64,000 nucleotides of DNA from Streptomyces anulatus (GTDB lineage: Bacteria; Actinomycetota; Actinomycetes; Streptomycetales; Streptomycetaceae), in assembly GCF_000721175.1 (NCBI RefSeq), contig NZ_JOEZ01000012.1, forward strand, positions 124,001-188,000, written 5' to 3'. The notes beneath the pieces are model-generated. The model was not told the DNA's origin. It was given only the letters and a program-made list of their open reading frames with translations, and did no database searches. Made by a program: the position numbers and the translations under genes. This document shows, piece after piece, positions 52,052 through 60,982 of the stretch. Position 1 is the first letter of the stretch, and every line of letters starts with the position of its first letter.

Positions 52052-53104
52052 GTGATCGAGCTCGAGTCGGTGCCCGAGCTGATCGACCCGGTCATGGTGG
52101 CCGCGTTCGAAGGCTGGAACGACGCCGGGGACGCCGCCTCCACAGCGGTCGGTCATCTGGACCGGGAGTGGAAGGGCGAGGTGTTCGCGGCGCTGGACGC
52201 CGAGGACTACTACGACTTCCAGGTCAACCGGCCCACGGTGTGGCTGGACGGCAACACGCGGAAGATCACTTGGCCGACGACGCGGCTGTCCGTGGTGCGG
52301 GTCGGCGGGGACAAGCCCCGGGACCTGGTCCTGGTGCGCGGGATCGAACCGTCGATGCGCTGGCGGTCGTTCTGCAACGAGATCCTCGGCTTCGCCCATG
52401 AGCTGGGCGTCGAAATGGTCGTCATCCTGGGCGCGTTGCTCGGCGACACCCCGCACACCCGGCCGGTGCCGGTGAGCGGAGTCACCTCCGACGCGGATCT
52501 GGCGCGGACGATGGACCTGGAGGAGACGCGGTACGAGGGCCCCACGGGCATCGTCGGGGTCCTCCAGGAGGCGTGCACGCATGCCGGGGTGCCCGCGGTC
52601 AGCCTGTGGGCGGCGGTCCCGCACTATGTGTCGCAGCCGCCGAACCCGAAGGCGACGCTGGCCCTGCTGAACCGGCTGGAGGACCTGATCGGGCTGCACA
52701 TCCCGCTGGGCGAGCTGCCCGAGGACGCGCGGGCCTGGCAGCTCGGGGTGGACCAGCTGGCCTCGGAGGACAGCGAGGTCGCGGAGTACGTGCAGACGCT
52801 GGAGGAGGCGCGGGACACCGCGGAGCTGCCCGAGGCGTCCGGCGAGGCCATCGCCCGGGAGTTCGAGCGCTATCTGCGGCGGCGGGACGGTGGACCCGGG
52901 CAGGGGCCGGGCGGCCATGCGACGGAGTCCGGGGACGTGTCGTATCTGCGCGACCCCTCCAGCGGCCGCACCCGCCCGCCGAAGCCGCCCCGTCCGGAGA
53001 CGGGGCAGGGCAGGACCGCCGACGACAAGGGCGGCAGGGGTTCTGACGACGCGCCGGGCAGCGACTCCGACGAAGGCCCCGGGAACACCTCCGAGGAGGA
53101 CTGA
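52052..53104 (+). CDS. PAC2 family protein
   Basis: A 350-aa soluble protein of the PAC2 (proteasome assembly chaperone 2-like) family. The conserved start is PVMVAAFEGWNDAGDAAS. Other marks are DYYDFQVNRPTVW and the GALLGDTPHTRPVPVSG loop. The function of the bacterial members is unknown; the mycobacterial homologue Rv2125 also lies near metH. The C-terminal 65 residues are Pro/Gly/Asp/Ser-rich and disordered. GTG 52052 has AGGAGG 5 bases upstream. It is close to the proteasome locus, but a role in proteasome assembly is not shown. Confidence 0.88.
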   Translation: MIELESVPELIDPVMVAAFEGWNDAGDAASTAVGHLDREWKGEVFAALDAEDYYDFQVNRPTVWLDGNTRKITWPTTRLSVVRVGGDKPRDLVLVRGIEPSMRWRSFCNEILGFAHELGVEMVVILGALLGDTPHTRPVPVSGVTSDADLARTMDLEETRYEGPTGIVGVLQEACTHAGVPAVSLWAAVPHYVSQPPNPKATLALLNRLEDLIGLHIPLGELPEDARAWQLGVDQLASEDSEVAEYVQTLEEARDTAELPEASGEAIAREFERYLRRRDGGPGQGPGGHATESGDVSYLRDPSSGRTRPPKPPRPETGQGRTADDKGGRGSDDAPGSDSDEGPGNTSEED

Positions 53105-53124
53105 CCGGAGCGGTGACGAACGGC

Positions 53125-53161
53125 GGGGCGCCGCACGGGAGACGATCCCGGGCGGCGCCCC
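53125..53161. terminator. Bidirectional terminator between PAC2 and GH31 genes
   Basis: GGGGCGCCGC (53125-53134) and GCGGCGCCCC (53152-53161) form a perfect 10-bp stem between converging genes. Confidence 0.7.
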
Positions 53162-53194
53162 CTTGTTTCCGCGGGCCGTTCTACGGGTCCCGGC

Positions 53195-56100
53195 TCAGGC
53201 GCAGTGGAACTTCGCCGCCGCCCAGTCGCCGTGGTCCCCGGTCCTGGACCCGTTGGTGTCGGTGACCTTCAGCCGCACCTGGCGTACGCCGTCGAGCTTC
53301 ACGTCCACCGGCAGGGTCGCCGAGGCGCCGGTCAGTTTCGGCGAGGTCCACAGCACCTTGCCGTCACCCTCCACGGAGAACGCCACCTCTCCGTAGCCGT
53401 CGATCTCGTCGTCGATCCCGACGTCGGCGGTGAACGCGGTGCACCGGCCGCCGAGGTGGAGCGCGATGTCGGAGTCGGCGTGGGTGCCGATGCCCTTCTC
53501 GTACGCCGTTCCCGCGAGCGTCAGCGTCTTCCCGTCGCTCGCGCCCGACTCCCCGTTGGAGCGGTCGCGTTCGGCCGGACCGTAGCCGTTGGTCTCGGAG
53601 AGCCAGACGAGATCGCTCGCCCAGGCCTCGCCCTCCGGCGCCGGCGGCAGGACGGAGACGGCGAGCCGCTGCTGACTCGTACGGGCGTCACCGGCGGCCC
53701 GGTAGCGGGCCAGCGCCGTCAGCGTCCTCTCGCGTACCTCGGCGTCCTTCGCCGGGGTGAGCGCCACCTCGACCCGGCGGGTGGCGCCTGCCGGAATCCG
53801 CCCGGGCACCTTCGCCGTGGCGGTCTTCCAGCCCTCGGGGACCTGAAGGGAGACCGTGGTGTCGGTGAGCGCGGAGCTGCCCGCGGTCACGTCGACCAGG
53901 ACCGTGCCGGGTGTACCGGCTCCGGCCTCCTGACCCGCGGGGGCCGTGAGGACGGCGGCCGCCGAGGCCTTCTTGCCGCCGACCGCACTGGTGCCGAGGA
54001 GGTTCACCGTGAACTTCTTCGCGGTGCTCACGGGCGCGGTCTTCACGTGCACCACGCCGCCCCGGTCGTCGCGGTCGTACCACCAGCCCTGCCGGGCCTT
54101 CTCGTACGCGCTCTCCGAGGTCAGCTCGGGCAGCGTCCGGTCCAGCTTCACCGAGCGGGGCTCGGAGCCGGTGTGGACGGTGAACTCGTAGGGGCGCACG
54201 GTCTGCTTGCCGGTGAAACTGCCCCGGCTCTCGTTGATCGTGACGGAGACGTCGCCCGGGCCGCGCTCGGGGGCCCGGACGTCGGCACGCTGGGTGGCGT
54301 ACTCGCCGTCGCGGTGCTTCCGGGTGACGCCGTCGTCCTCGTACAGGGTGAAGGAGCTGTCGCCCTGCGGGTAGACGTCCCAGGCCAGCGGGGAGTCGGC
54401 GGTGCGGTCGCGGTAGGAGCGGATACCCGGCCACATCGGGACGGCCGCGCCGGCCTTCACGAAGAGCGGCAGGGTGTCGAGCGGGGCGCCGTAGGTGTCG
54501 ATGGTGGTGGGGCCTTCGTAGGTGCGGCCGCTCCAGTAGTCGATCCAGGTGCCCTTGGGGAGGTAGATGTCCTGGCGCTCGGTGGTGTCCTGGTAGACGG
54601 GCGCGACGAGGAAGTGCTCGCCGGAGAGGAACTCGTACTTCGGCGCCTCCGTGGACGCCTTCGGGTCGTCGGGGTATTCGAGGACCAGCGGGCGGACCAT
54701 GCCGACACCGGTCTTGGTGGCCTCGTGCGCGTAGGAGTACTGGTAGGGCAGCAGCGACTCCTTGAGCTTGAGGTAGTCGCGGTTGATCGAGGTGTACGGC
54801 TCCCCGTAGCGGAACGGCTGCTTGTCCATGGCGGCCCAGCCGTCCATGGTCATCGTCGTGCCGAGGAACATCTTCCACTGGAGGTCGCGGGTGTACGTCT
54901 TGGCGCTGCCGCCGAAGATCCCGTCGACGTCACCGGTGGTGTAGGCGAGTCCGGACATCGTGGCGCCCGCGTAGGTGGGGATCTGCCAGCGGATGTACTC
55001 CCAGGTGCCGGACTGGTCGCCGGACCACTGGACTCCGCAGCGCTGCGCGCCCGCCCAGCTCTCGGGCGCCCAGGTGAAGCCGCGGGCGTCGCTGTTGTCC
55101 TCGATGCCCTTGTACGCGTCCTTGCAGCCGTCGAGGGCGAACTTGTAGCCCTCGCCGACCCAGGCGACGTCCAGCTTGGCGACCCGCTGCCCGGCCTTCA
55201 CCTGCGCGGCGAGGTTCTCGATGCCGTCCTCGGTCCACAGGCCGAGCTCCATGTTGCGGTCCTTCAGCCCCTGGGCGGTCTCCTCCAGGTCCTCGTAGCC
55301 GCAGCCGTAGCCGTCGTTGACGAGCATCCAGCCGTTGGGCATGTCGTTCTCGACGTAGCCGTCGGCGACCTTCAGCGCGTCCAGGGTGCGGCGCTCGCCC
55401 CGGTTGGCGTTGTGGAGGTAGCAGTCGGCGTCACCGATCTCCATGCCGTAGACGGGCGGCAGGAACGGTTTGCCGGTGAGGTCGGTGTACTGGCCGATGA
55501 CGTCCTTGGCCCCGTCGCCCGCGAAGTAGTAGGCGTCGAAGCGCTGTTCCTTCGCGCTGGTCGTCACCGGGTCGGTGAACGCGTAGGTGCCCGGGGCGTA
55601 GGTGTTGCGGAAGACGCCGTAGCCGGCCGAGGAGAGGTAGAACGGGACGGAGTTGGGGTGGCCGCCGTCGTCCCAGTTGTAGTCGACGGCGACCTCGACG
55701 GTCTGGTCGCGGTGGGAGGTGTTGCCGCGGCCGTTCTGCATCCCGGCCCCGTAGAACTGCTCCCCGGCGCCCCGGGCCAGCGTCTGGACGGTCTGCTCGC
55801 CGGTCCAGCTCAAGCCCTTCGCCTCGGACCAGACGAGGCTGCCGTCGGCCCGGTGCAGGGCGAAGCGCAGCGGCTTCTTGTAGGCCCGCAGGGTGACCTC
55901 GCCGGTCGACAGCTCGTAGCGGTCGCCGCGGTCCTTCCAGCGGGTGCGGGGCGGGTTGCCCTGGGGCAGGACGATGTCGTCGCCGGTGGGATCGGTGAAC
56001 TTCCCGTCGGGGGCCAGCTCGATGCGGAAGGTCTCCTCCGAGACGAAGCTGACCTTGGCCTCGGCCTGCCCGGCGCTCAGCCGGTACACCGCCCCGTCCG

Positions 56101-56251
56101 CCCGGAATCCGGTCACGTCCCCGACCGTGGTGGTCTCCGTGCCCGTCGGCGGGGCCTCGTCGGCGTGGGCCCCGCCGGGCCCCGTGAGGACCGCGATCAG
56201 TCCGAGCAGTGCAGCAACCACTGCCGCTCTCATGCGCGTTGATGTTTGCAT
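53195..56251 (-). CDS. Secreted glycoside hydrolase family 31 protein with NPCBM domain
   Basis: A 1018-aa secreted glycosidase. The signal peptide (about 1-30) ends near GGAHADEAPP. A beta-sandwich (about 40-230) precedes the GH31 TIM barrel (about 240-580). The likely nucleophile is Asp in AKLDVAWVG and the acid/base Asp is in QWSGDQSGTWE. A distal beta domain and an alpha-galactosidase NEW3-like region follow. The C-terminal NPCBM/NEW2 domain (about 870-1018, ASDLVWLSETNGYGPAERD) binds sugar. The substrate is an alpha-linked glycoside, but glucosidase and galactosidase activity cannot be told apart. No strong ribosome site; the second Met at residue 7 is an alternative start. Confidence 0.88.
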   Translation of the reverse strand: MQTSTRMRAAVVAALLGLIAVLTGPGGAHADEAPPTGTETTTVGDVTGFRADGAVYRLSAGQAEAKVSFVSEETFRIELAPDGKFTDPTGDDIVLPQGNPPRTRWKDRGDRYELSTGEVTLRAYKKPLRFALHRADGSLVWSEAKGLSWTGEQTVQTLARGAGEQFYGAGMQNGRGNTSHRDQTVEVAVDYNWDDGGHPNSVPFYLSSAGYGVFRNTYAPGTYAFTDPVTTSAKEQRFDAYYFAGDGAKDVIGQYTDLTGKPFLPPVYGMEIGDADCYLHNANRGERRTLDALKVADGYVENDMPNGWMLVNDGYGCGYEDLEETAQGLKDRNMELGLWTEDGIENLAAQVKAGQRVAKLDVAWVGEGYKFALDGCKDAYKGIEDNSDARGFTWAPESWAGAQRCGVQWSGDQSGTWEYIRWQIPTYAGATMSGLAYTTGDVDGIFGGSAKTYTRDLQWKMFLGTTMTMDGWAAMDKQPFRYGEPYTSINRDYLKLKESLLPYQYSYAHEATKTGVGMVRPLVLEYPDDPKASTEAPKYEFLSGEHFLVAPVYQDTTERQDIYLPKGTWIDYWSGRTYEGPTTIDTYGAPLDTLPLFVKAGAAVPMWPGIRSYRDRTADSPLAWDVYPQGDSSFTLYEDDGVTRKHRDGEYATQRADVRAPERGPGDVSVTINESRGSFTGKQTVRPYEFTVHTGSEPRSVKLDRTLPELTSESAYEKARQGWWYDRDDRGGVVHVKTAPVSTAKKFTVNLLGTSAVGGKKASAAAVLTAPAGQEAGAGTPGTVLVDVTAGSSALTDTTVSLQVPEGWKTATAKVPGRIPAGATRRVEVALTPAKDAEVRERTLTALARYRAAGDARTSQQRLAVSVLPPAPEGEAWASDLVWLSETNGYGPAERDRSNGESGASDGKTLTLAGTAYEKGIGTHADSDIALHLGGRCTAFTADVGIDDEIDGYGEVAFSVEGDGKVLWTSPKLTGASATLPVDVKLDGVRQVRLKVTDTNGSRTGDHGDWAAAKFHCA

Positions 56252-56299
56252 AGTGAGCTTTTAGCGCAACTTCGAGCACATGACCATGGACAAAAAGGA

Positions 56300-56336
56300 A
56301 CCGGCCCCGAACTCCGTAGAGAAGTCCGAGGCCGGT
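56300..56336 (-). terminator. Terminator downstream of mshC
   Basis: ACCGGCC (56300-56306) pairs with GGCCGGT (56330-56336), with weaker inner pairs between them, about 40 bases past the mshC stop. Confidence 0.5.
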
Positions 56337-56377
56337 CCGGGTGATCGGATCAGGCCGAGCGGGTGCCGTCCTCCGCC

Positions 56378-57607
56378 CTACAGTGCGACTCCGAGGAGGG
56401 CGTCGACCGTACGCGAGACGAGGCCGGGCGCACCCTCGTCCGTGCCGCCCTCCGCGCCCTGGAGCACGGCCCAGCGGTCGACCGCGGCGAGCGCGGCGGG
56501 GCTGTCCAGGTCGTCCGCGAGGGCCTCGCGGACCTCCTCGACCAGCGCGTCGGCGGACGGCCCGTCGGGGCGCGAGACGGCGGCCCGCCAGCGCGCGAGG
56601 CGCTCGACGGCGTCGGCGAGCACCTGGTCGGTCCACTCCCAGTCGGAGCGGTAGTGGTGGGAGAGCAGGGCGAGCCGGATGGCCGCCGGGTCCACGCCGT
56701 CGCGGCGCACGGCCGAGACGAAGACCAGGTTGCCCCGGGACTTGGACATCTTCTCGCCGTCCAGGCCGACCATGCCGGCGTGGACGTACGCCTTGGCGAA
56801 CGGGTGCTCGCCGGTCAGCGCCTGGGCGTGGGAGGCGCCCATCTCGTGGTGCGGGAAGGCGAGGTCGGAGCCGCCGCCCTGGATGTCGAAGCCCATGCCG
56901 AGGTGGTCGAGCGCGATGGCGACGCACTCGATGTGCCAGCCGGGGCGGCCCGCGCCGAGCGAGGCCCCGTCCCAGCTCGGCTCGCCCGGGCGGGCGGCCA
57001 TCCAGAGCATCGGGTCGAGGGGGTTCTTCTTGCCGGGGCGCTCCGGGTCGCCGCCGCGCTCGGCGGAGAGCCGGCGCATCGCCTCGGCGTCGAGGCCGGA
57101 GACCTCGCCGAAGTGCGGGTCGGCGTCGACGGAGAAGTAGATGTCACCGTCCAGGTCGTAGGCGGCGCCCGCGTCCCGGAGGCGTTCGACGAGGGGCACG
57201 ATGCCCGGTATCGCTTCGACCGCCCCGATGTAGTGCCGCGGGGGCAGCATCCGCAGGGCGGTCATGTCCTCGCGGAAGAGTGCCGTCTCGCGCTCCGCGA
57301 GCTCGGTCCAGTCCTGGCCGTCGCGCACGGCCCGCTCCAGCAGCGGATCGTCCACGTCGGTCACGTTCTGGACGTAGTGGACCTGCCGCTTGGTGTCGAG
57401 CCACACGCGCTGAACCAGGTCGAACGCGTTGTAGGTCGCCGCATGACCCATGTGGGTCGCGTCGTACGGCGTGATGCCGCAGACATAGATGCGGGCGACG
57501 GGACCGGGGTCAAGGGTGATCCGTCCGCCGGTCGCGGTGTCGTGGATCCGAAGGTCGCGGCCCTTGCCAGGCAGGGCGGGGACCTCAGAAGCGGGCCAGG
57601 CATGCAT
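56378..57607 (-). CDS. mshC: Cysteine--1-D-myo-inosityl 2-amino-2-deoxy-alpha-D-glucopyranoside ligase MshC
   Basis: A 409-aa ATP-dependent ligase that joins cysteine to GlcN-inositol in mycothiol synthesis. It derives from cysteinyl-tRNA synthetase: the HIGH-like motif is [12 protein letters not shown], the KMSKS motif is [11 protein letters not shown], and [10 protein letters not shown] holds the zinc/cysteine site. The anticodon-binding domain is missing and it ends after about 410 residues, which distinguishes MshC from CysS. It lies downstream of a kinase-like gene, DUF3090 and a phosphatase gene on the same strand, an arrangement also known in mycobacteria. Confidence 0.94.
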   Translation of the reverse strand: MHAWPASEVPALPGKGRDLRIHDTATGGRITLDPGPVARIYVCGITPYDATHMGHAATYNAFDLVQRVWLDTKRQVHYVQNVTDVDDPLLERAVRDGQDWTELAERETALFREDMTALRMLPPRHYIGAVEAIPGIVPLVERLRDAGAAYDLDGDIYFSVDADPHFGEVSGLDAEAMRRLSAERGGDPERPGKKNPLDPMLWMAARPGEPSWDGASLGAGRPGWHIECVAIALDHLGMGFDIQGGGSDLAFPHHEMGASHAQALTGEHPFAKAYVHAGMVGLDGEKMSKSRGNLVFVSAVRRDGVDPAAIRLALLSHHYRSDWEWTDQVLADAVERLARWRAAVSRPDGPSADALVEEVREALADDLDSPAALAAVDRWAVLQGAEGGTDEGAPGLVSRTVDALLGVAL

Positions 57608-57721
57608 GTCATGAGCGTAACCGGACGATGCTTCCGGATACGAACCGGCACCGGAAACCTGTCCGAAGAGGCCTTCTTGCGGAGCACACCTGGCGGGCGG
57701 TAAGGGGGCTTTGCCTCCGCG

Positions 57722-58561
57722 TTAGACCGGCGGCCAGGGGATGGAGGGCCACCGGCCGCTCGGCTGCGGGTGCACGCCGCTCCTGACCAGCCCGGCGACC
57801 CGCTCCCGCAGGGCCTCCAGCTCGGCCGGCGTGATGAGTTCGGCCATCCGGGTGGCGAGGGTGGTCCCCGGCGCCAGCTCCGCGGCGAGCCGGCCCAGCA
57901 CCGCCAGCGCCTCTTCGGTCAGCGGCTCACCCGCCCAGCCCCAGAGCAGGGTCCGCAGCTTGTCCTCTGCGTTGAAGGTGACGCCGTGGTCGATGCCGAA
58001 GAGCCGTCCGCCGGGGGCGGGCAGCAGGTGGCCGCCCTTGCGGTCACCGTTGTTGATCACCGCGTCCAGCACGGCGAGCCGCCGCAGCCGGGCGTCGTCG
58101 GCGTGCACCAGCAGCGCGGTCTTCCCCTCCCCCACGTCCGCGAAGCCCACGGCTTTCCAGCCATCGCCCGGTTCGTCGTCCTCGACGAGAGCGAGCAGTT
58201 CCCGTACGCCGTCGGTGGGCTCGGGTCCGTCGATCCAGAGCTGGCACATCCCCTGCCCGTACGGCCCCTCCCGCAGGACGGTCGGCGGCACCAGGTCCCA
58301 GCCGGTCGCCCGGGAGATCTCGTACGCGGCGACCTCCCGCTGGGCGAGGGTCCCGTCGGGGAAGTCCCACAGCGGCTGCTCCCCCGCGACCGGCTTGTAC
58401 GCGCAGGTGCGCTCCTCGCCCTCGTACGCCACCGTGCAGTGCAGCACCGCGTTGGACGCCCCGCCGACCTGCCCGAGAACGGTGATCGTGCCCTCGGTGA
58501 GCAGGGTCAGCAGCTCGGTGTCCGTCAGGCTCCGCGACGGTATCCGTTCTGGCGCGGGCAT
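57722..58561 (-). CDS. SCO1664-family protein (phosphatidylinositol 3/4-kinase-like)
   Basis: A 279-aa protein with a kinase-like fold of the PI3/4-kinase group. ASNAVLHCTVAYEGEERTCAYKPVAGE resembles a nucleotide-binding lobe. The catalytic-like segment NNGDRKGGHLLPAPGGRLFGIDHGVTF has the D-x-K-x-x-H and the DHG that replaces DFG. The substrate is unknown; members are always near mshC and DUF3090 in actinobacteria. ATG 58561 follows GGAAGGAC by 4 bases; a codon 14 residues upstream is the alternative. Its first 37 bases overlap the DUF3090 gene. Confidence 0.85.
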   Translation of the reverse strand: MPAPERIPSRSLTDTELLTLLTEGTITVLGQVGGASNAVLHCTVAYEGEERTCAYKPVAGEQPLWDFPDGTLAQREVAAYEISRATGWDLVPPTVLREGPYGQGMCQLWIDGPEPTDGVRELLALVEDDEPGDGWKAVGFADVGEGKTALLVHADDARLRRLAVLDAVINNGDRKGGHLLPAPGGRLFGIDHGVTFNAEDKLRTLLWGWAGEPLTEEALAVLGRLAAELAPGTTLATRMAELITPAELEALRERVAGLVRSGVHPQPSGRWPSIPWPPV

Positions 58562-59115
58562 ACGTGTCCTTCCGGATCGAGCGGCAGGCTGCACAACGGA
58601 CACGGCGGGCGGCCGGCGTTGACGACGTCCAGGGCCCGCTTGGCGAAGGCGCGCGCCTGGGCGCCGCTGAGCCGGACGCGGAGCATCGGCGGGCCGTTCT
58701 CCTCGTCCTGGAGGAGCTTCTCCTCGGCCTCCGCGAGGTCGTCCTCGGAGTCGGCGTCGAGTTCGACGAGGGCCTGTGCCTCGACGATCATGCGCTGTTC
58801 CTCGCCGTCCCAGGCCAGGGCCATGGTGCCGACCCGGAACTCCTCCTCGACGGGGACGTCGAGGGGCGCGGTGTCGGAGACGTCGGTGGGGGCCACGGCG
58901 GGCACCGGGCTGTTGCCCCCGGTACGGCGCACGACCTCGTCGAGCAGTTCGTCGATCCGCTCGGCGAGAGCGGCGACCTGGGTCTTCTCCAGGGCCACGC
59001 TGGTGACCCGGCCCTGAGAGGACGCCTGCAGGAAAAACGTACGGCGGCCAGGCAGCCCGACCGTACCGGCCACGAATCGGTCCGGTGGGTCGTAGAGGAA
59101 CACCTGACGGGACAC
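58525..59115 (-). CDS. DUF3090 family protein
   Basis: A 196-aa protein of the DUF3090 family. It begins SRQVFLYDPPDRFVAGTVG and contains GRRTFFLQASSQGRVTSVAL and the acidic stretch DADSEDDLAEAEEKL. The C-terminus carries a zinc-knuckle-like cysteine set (PPCPLCSLPLDPEGHVCPRQNG). No activity is known. GTG start. The gene overlaps the start of the kinase-like gene by 37 bases, so the two are strongly coupled and may form a complex. Confidence 0.87.
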   Translation of the reverse strand: MSRQVFLYDPPDRFVAGTVGLPGRRTFFLQASSQGRVTSVALEKTQVAALAERIDELLDEVVRRTGGNSPVPAVAPTDVSDTAPLDVPVEEEFRVGTMALAWDGEEQRMIVEAQALVELDADSEDDLAEAEEKLLQDEENGPPMLRVRLSGAQARAFAKRALDVVNAGRPPCPLCSLPLDPEGHVCPRQNGYRRGA

Positions 59116-59186
59116 GTCCTGCTCCCTTGAGCTTCGATGGTTGGTTGGGCGGCGCTACGGCGCGTCCACCCTACTGCCCGGAGAGA

Positions 59187-59909
59187 TCACGGCGCGCCCG
59201 CGCCGCCCCCGACCGTCGCGTCCGCCGCGCCGTCGCCCGTGGAGGACGCGGCGGCGTCCGCCCCGACGGAGTTCTCGCGGGGGCCAAGGGATGCGAGGTC
59301 GCCGGTGTCGCCGAGCCTCAGCAGGAAGGGGCGCAGCCGTGTGTACCGGATCGCGGTGACCGAGCAGGGGTCGACGTGGACGCGCTGGAAGAGGTCCAGG
59401 TGCATGCCCAGCGCGTCGGCGACGAGGGACTTGATGATGTCGCCGTGCGAGCACATGACATAGGTGGCGTCCTCACCGTGCTCCGCCTCGACGCGGTCGT
59501 TCCAGTCGCGTACGGCGTCGACGGCGCGGGCCTGCATCGCGCGCATGGACTCCCCACCGGGAAAGGCGGCGGCGGAGGGGTGCTGCTGGACGACGGACAT
59601 CAGGGGCTCGTCGGCGAGTTCGGCCAGCTTCCGTCCCGACCAGTGGCCGTAGTCGCACTCGCTGATGCGGTCCTCGGTGTGCAGGGGCAGGCCGGGGCGG
59701 GCGTCGAGGAGCGGCTGGAGCGTCTGCCGGCAGCGCTCCAGAGGGCTGCTGACAGCGAGGACCGGGGCCAGGGCGGACAGCCGGGCGGGGAGGGCAGCGG
59801 CCTGTTCGGCACCGCGCTCGTCGAGGAGGACGCCGGGGGTGCGGCCCGCGAGCACTCCGGCGGTGTTGGCGGTGGAGCGTCCGTGGCGTACGAGGATCAG
59901 CGTGGGCAT
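59187..59909 (-). CDS. Histidine phosphatase family protein (phosphoglycerate mutase-like)
   Basis: A 240-aa member of the histidine phosphatase superfamily. The catalytic RHG is in LILVRHGRSTANTAG at the N-terminus and the second histidine in VMCSHGDIIKSLVADAL. PLERCRQTLQPLL and ISECDYGHWSGRKL complete the active-site set. Substrate unknown; it is probably a broad phosphatase rather than a glycolytic mutase. ATG 59909 (MPTLILVRHG) is preferred over a start 11 residues upstream. The last 30 residues are low complexity. Confidence 0.9.
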   Translation of the reverse strand: MPTLILVRHGRSTANTAGVLAGRTPGVLLDERGAEQAAALPARLSALAPVLAVSSPLERCRQTLQPLLDARPGLPLHTEDRISECDYGHWSGRKLAELADEPLMSVVQQHPSAAAFPGGESMRAMQARAVDAVRDWNDRVEAEHGEDATYVMCSHGDIIKSLVADALGMHLDLFQRVHVDPCSVTAIRYTRLRPFLLRLGDTGDLASLGPRENSVGADAAASSTGDGAADATVGGGAGAP

Positions 59910-59963
59910 ACTCGCCAGCGTAGAGGGACGGCGAAGGTGCACCGGAGCCGGTCACGGGGAAGA

Positions 59964-60956
59964 ATGCCCGCCGTGATCGTGGACTGTGCCATCTACCGGG
60001 ACGGGCGCCGCACCGAACGGCCCGACGACTTCTCCGAGGCCCTGGACGAGGCGCGGGCCTCGCCGGAGGCGTTCCTCTGGATCGGGCTGCACGAGCCGAC
60101 GGAGCAGGAGTTCGAGCGCGTTCATGTGGAGTTCGGACTGCACCCGCTGGCCGTGGAGGACGCGCTGCGGGCGCACCAGCGGCCCAAGCTGGAGGTTTAC
60201 GACGACTCGCTGTTCGCGGTCCTCAAGCCGATCGTCTACGAGCCCGAGAGCGACACGGTCAGCGCCGACGAGCTGATGGTCTTCATAGGGGACTCGTTCG
60301 TGGTGACGGTCCGGCACGGCGAGGGCGCCCCGCTGGCGGCCGTGCGCCGCCGGCTGGAGGCCGACCCCGAGGTGCTGAAGCACGGCCCGACGGCGGTGCT
60401 GTACGCGGTCAGCGACGCGGTCGTGGACCACTACATGGACGTGGCGGCCGAGCTCCAGGTCGACCTGGAGGAGCTGGAGGCGCAGGTCTTCGCGCCGAGC
60501 GGCGGCAACTCGAAGAACACCGCCGCCCGGATCTACACCTTCAAGCGGCAGGTGCTGGAGTTCCGCCGGGCGACCGGCCCGCTGGCGGTGCCGATGGCGC
60601 GGCTCGCGGGGGCGGGCGTGCCGTTCGTCCACGAGCACGCGCAGCCGTTCTTCCGTGACGTGGCCGACCACCTGACGCGCGCCAACGAGCAGGTGGAGGG
60701 GCTGGACCGGCTGCTCTCGGACATCCTCGCGGCGCATCTGGCGCAGATGGGCGTGCGGCAGAACGACGACATGCGCAAGATCTCGGCCTGGGCGGCGATG
60801 GCCGCCGTCCCGACGATGGTGGCGGGCGTCTACGGCATGAACTTCGACCACATGCCGGAGCTGCACTGGGCGTGGACGTACCCCGCCGTGGTCGCGCTGA
60901 TGGGCTGCGCCGTGTTCGGTCTCCACCGGCTGTTCAAGCGGCGCGGCTGGCTCTGA
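59964..60956 (+). CDS. corA: Magnesium and cobalt transport protein CorA
   Basis: A 330-aa CorA family channel. A large cytoplasmic N-terminal domain (about 1-265) contains the usual AVEDALRAHQRPKLEVYDDSLF motif. Two C-terminal membrane helices flank the selectivity motif YGMNF, with HMPELHW after it. The C-terminus is basic (KRRGWL), as is common. ATG 59964 has GGGGAAGA close upstream; GTG 59973 would shorten it by three residues. Divergent from the phosphatase gene. Confidence 0.93.
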   Translation: MPAVIVDCAIYRDGRRTERPDDFSEALDEARASPEAFLWIGLHEPTEQEFERVHVEFGLHPLAVEDALRAHQRPKLEVYDDSLFAVLKPIVYEPESDTVSADELMVFIGDSFVVTVRHGEGAPLAAVRRRLEADPEVLKHGPTAVLYAVSDAVVDHYMDVAAELQVDLEELEAQVFAPSGGNSKNTAARIYTFKRQVLEFRRATGPLAVPMARLAGAGVPFVHEHAQPFFRDVADHLTRANEQVEGLDRLLSDILAAHLAQMGVRQNDDMRKISAWAAMAAVPTMVAGVYGMNFDHMPELHWAWTYPAVVALMGCAVFGLHRLFKRRGWL

Positions 60957-60982
60957 GGGCCCGGGGTCGCGAGCCGGGAGCC

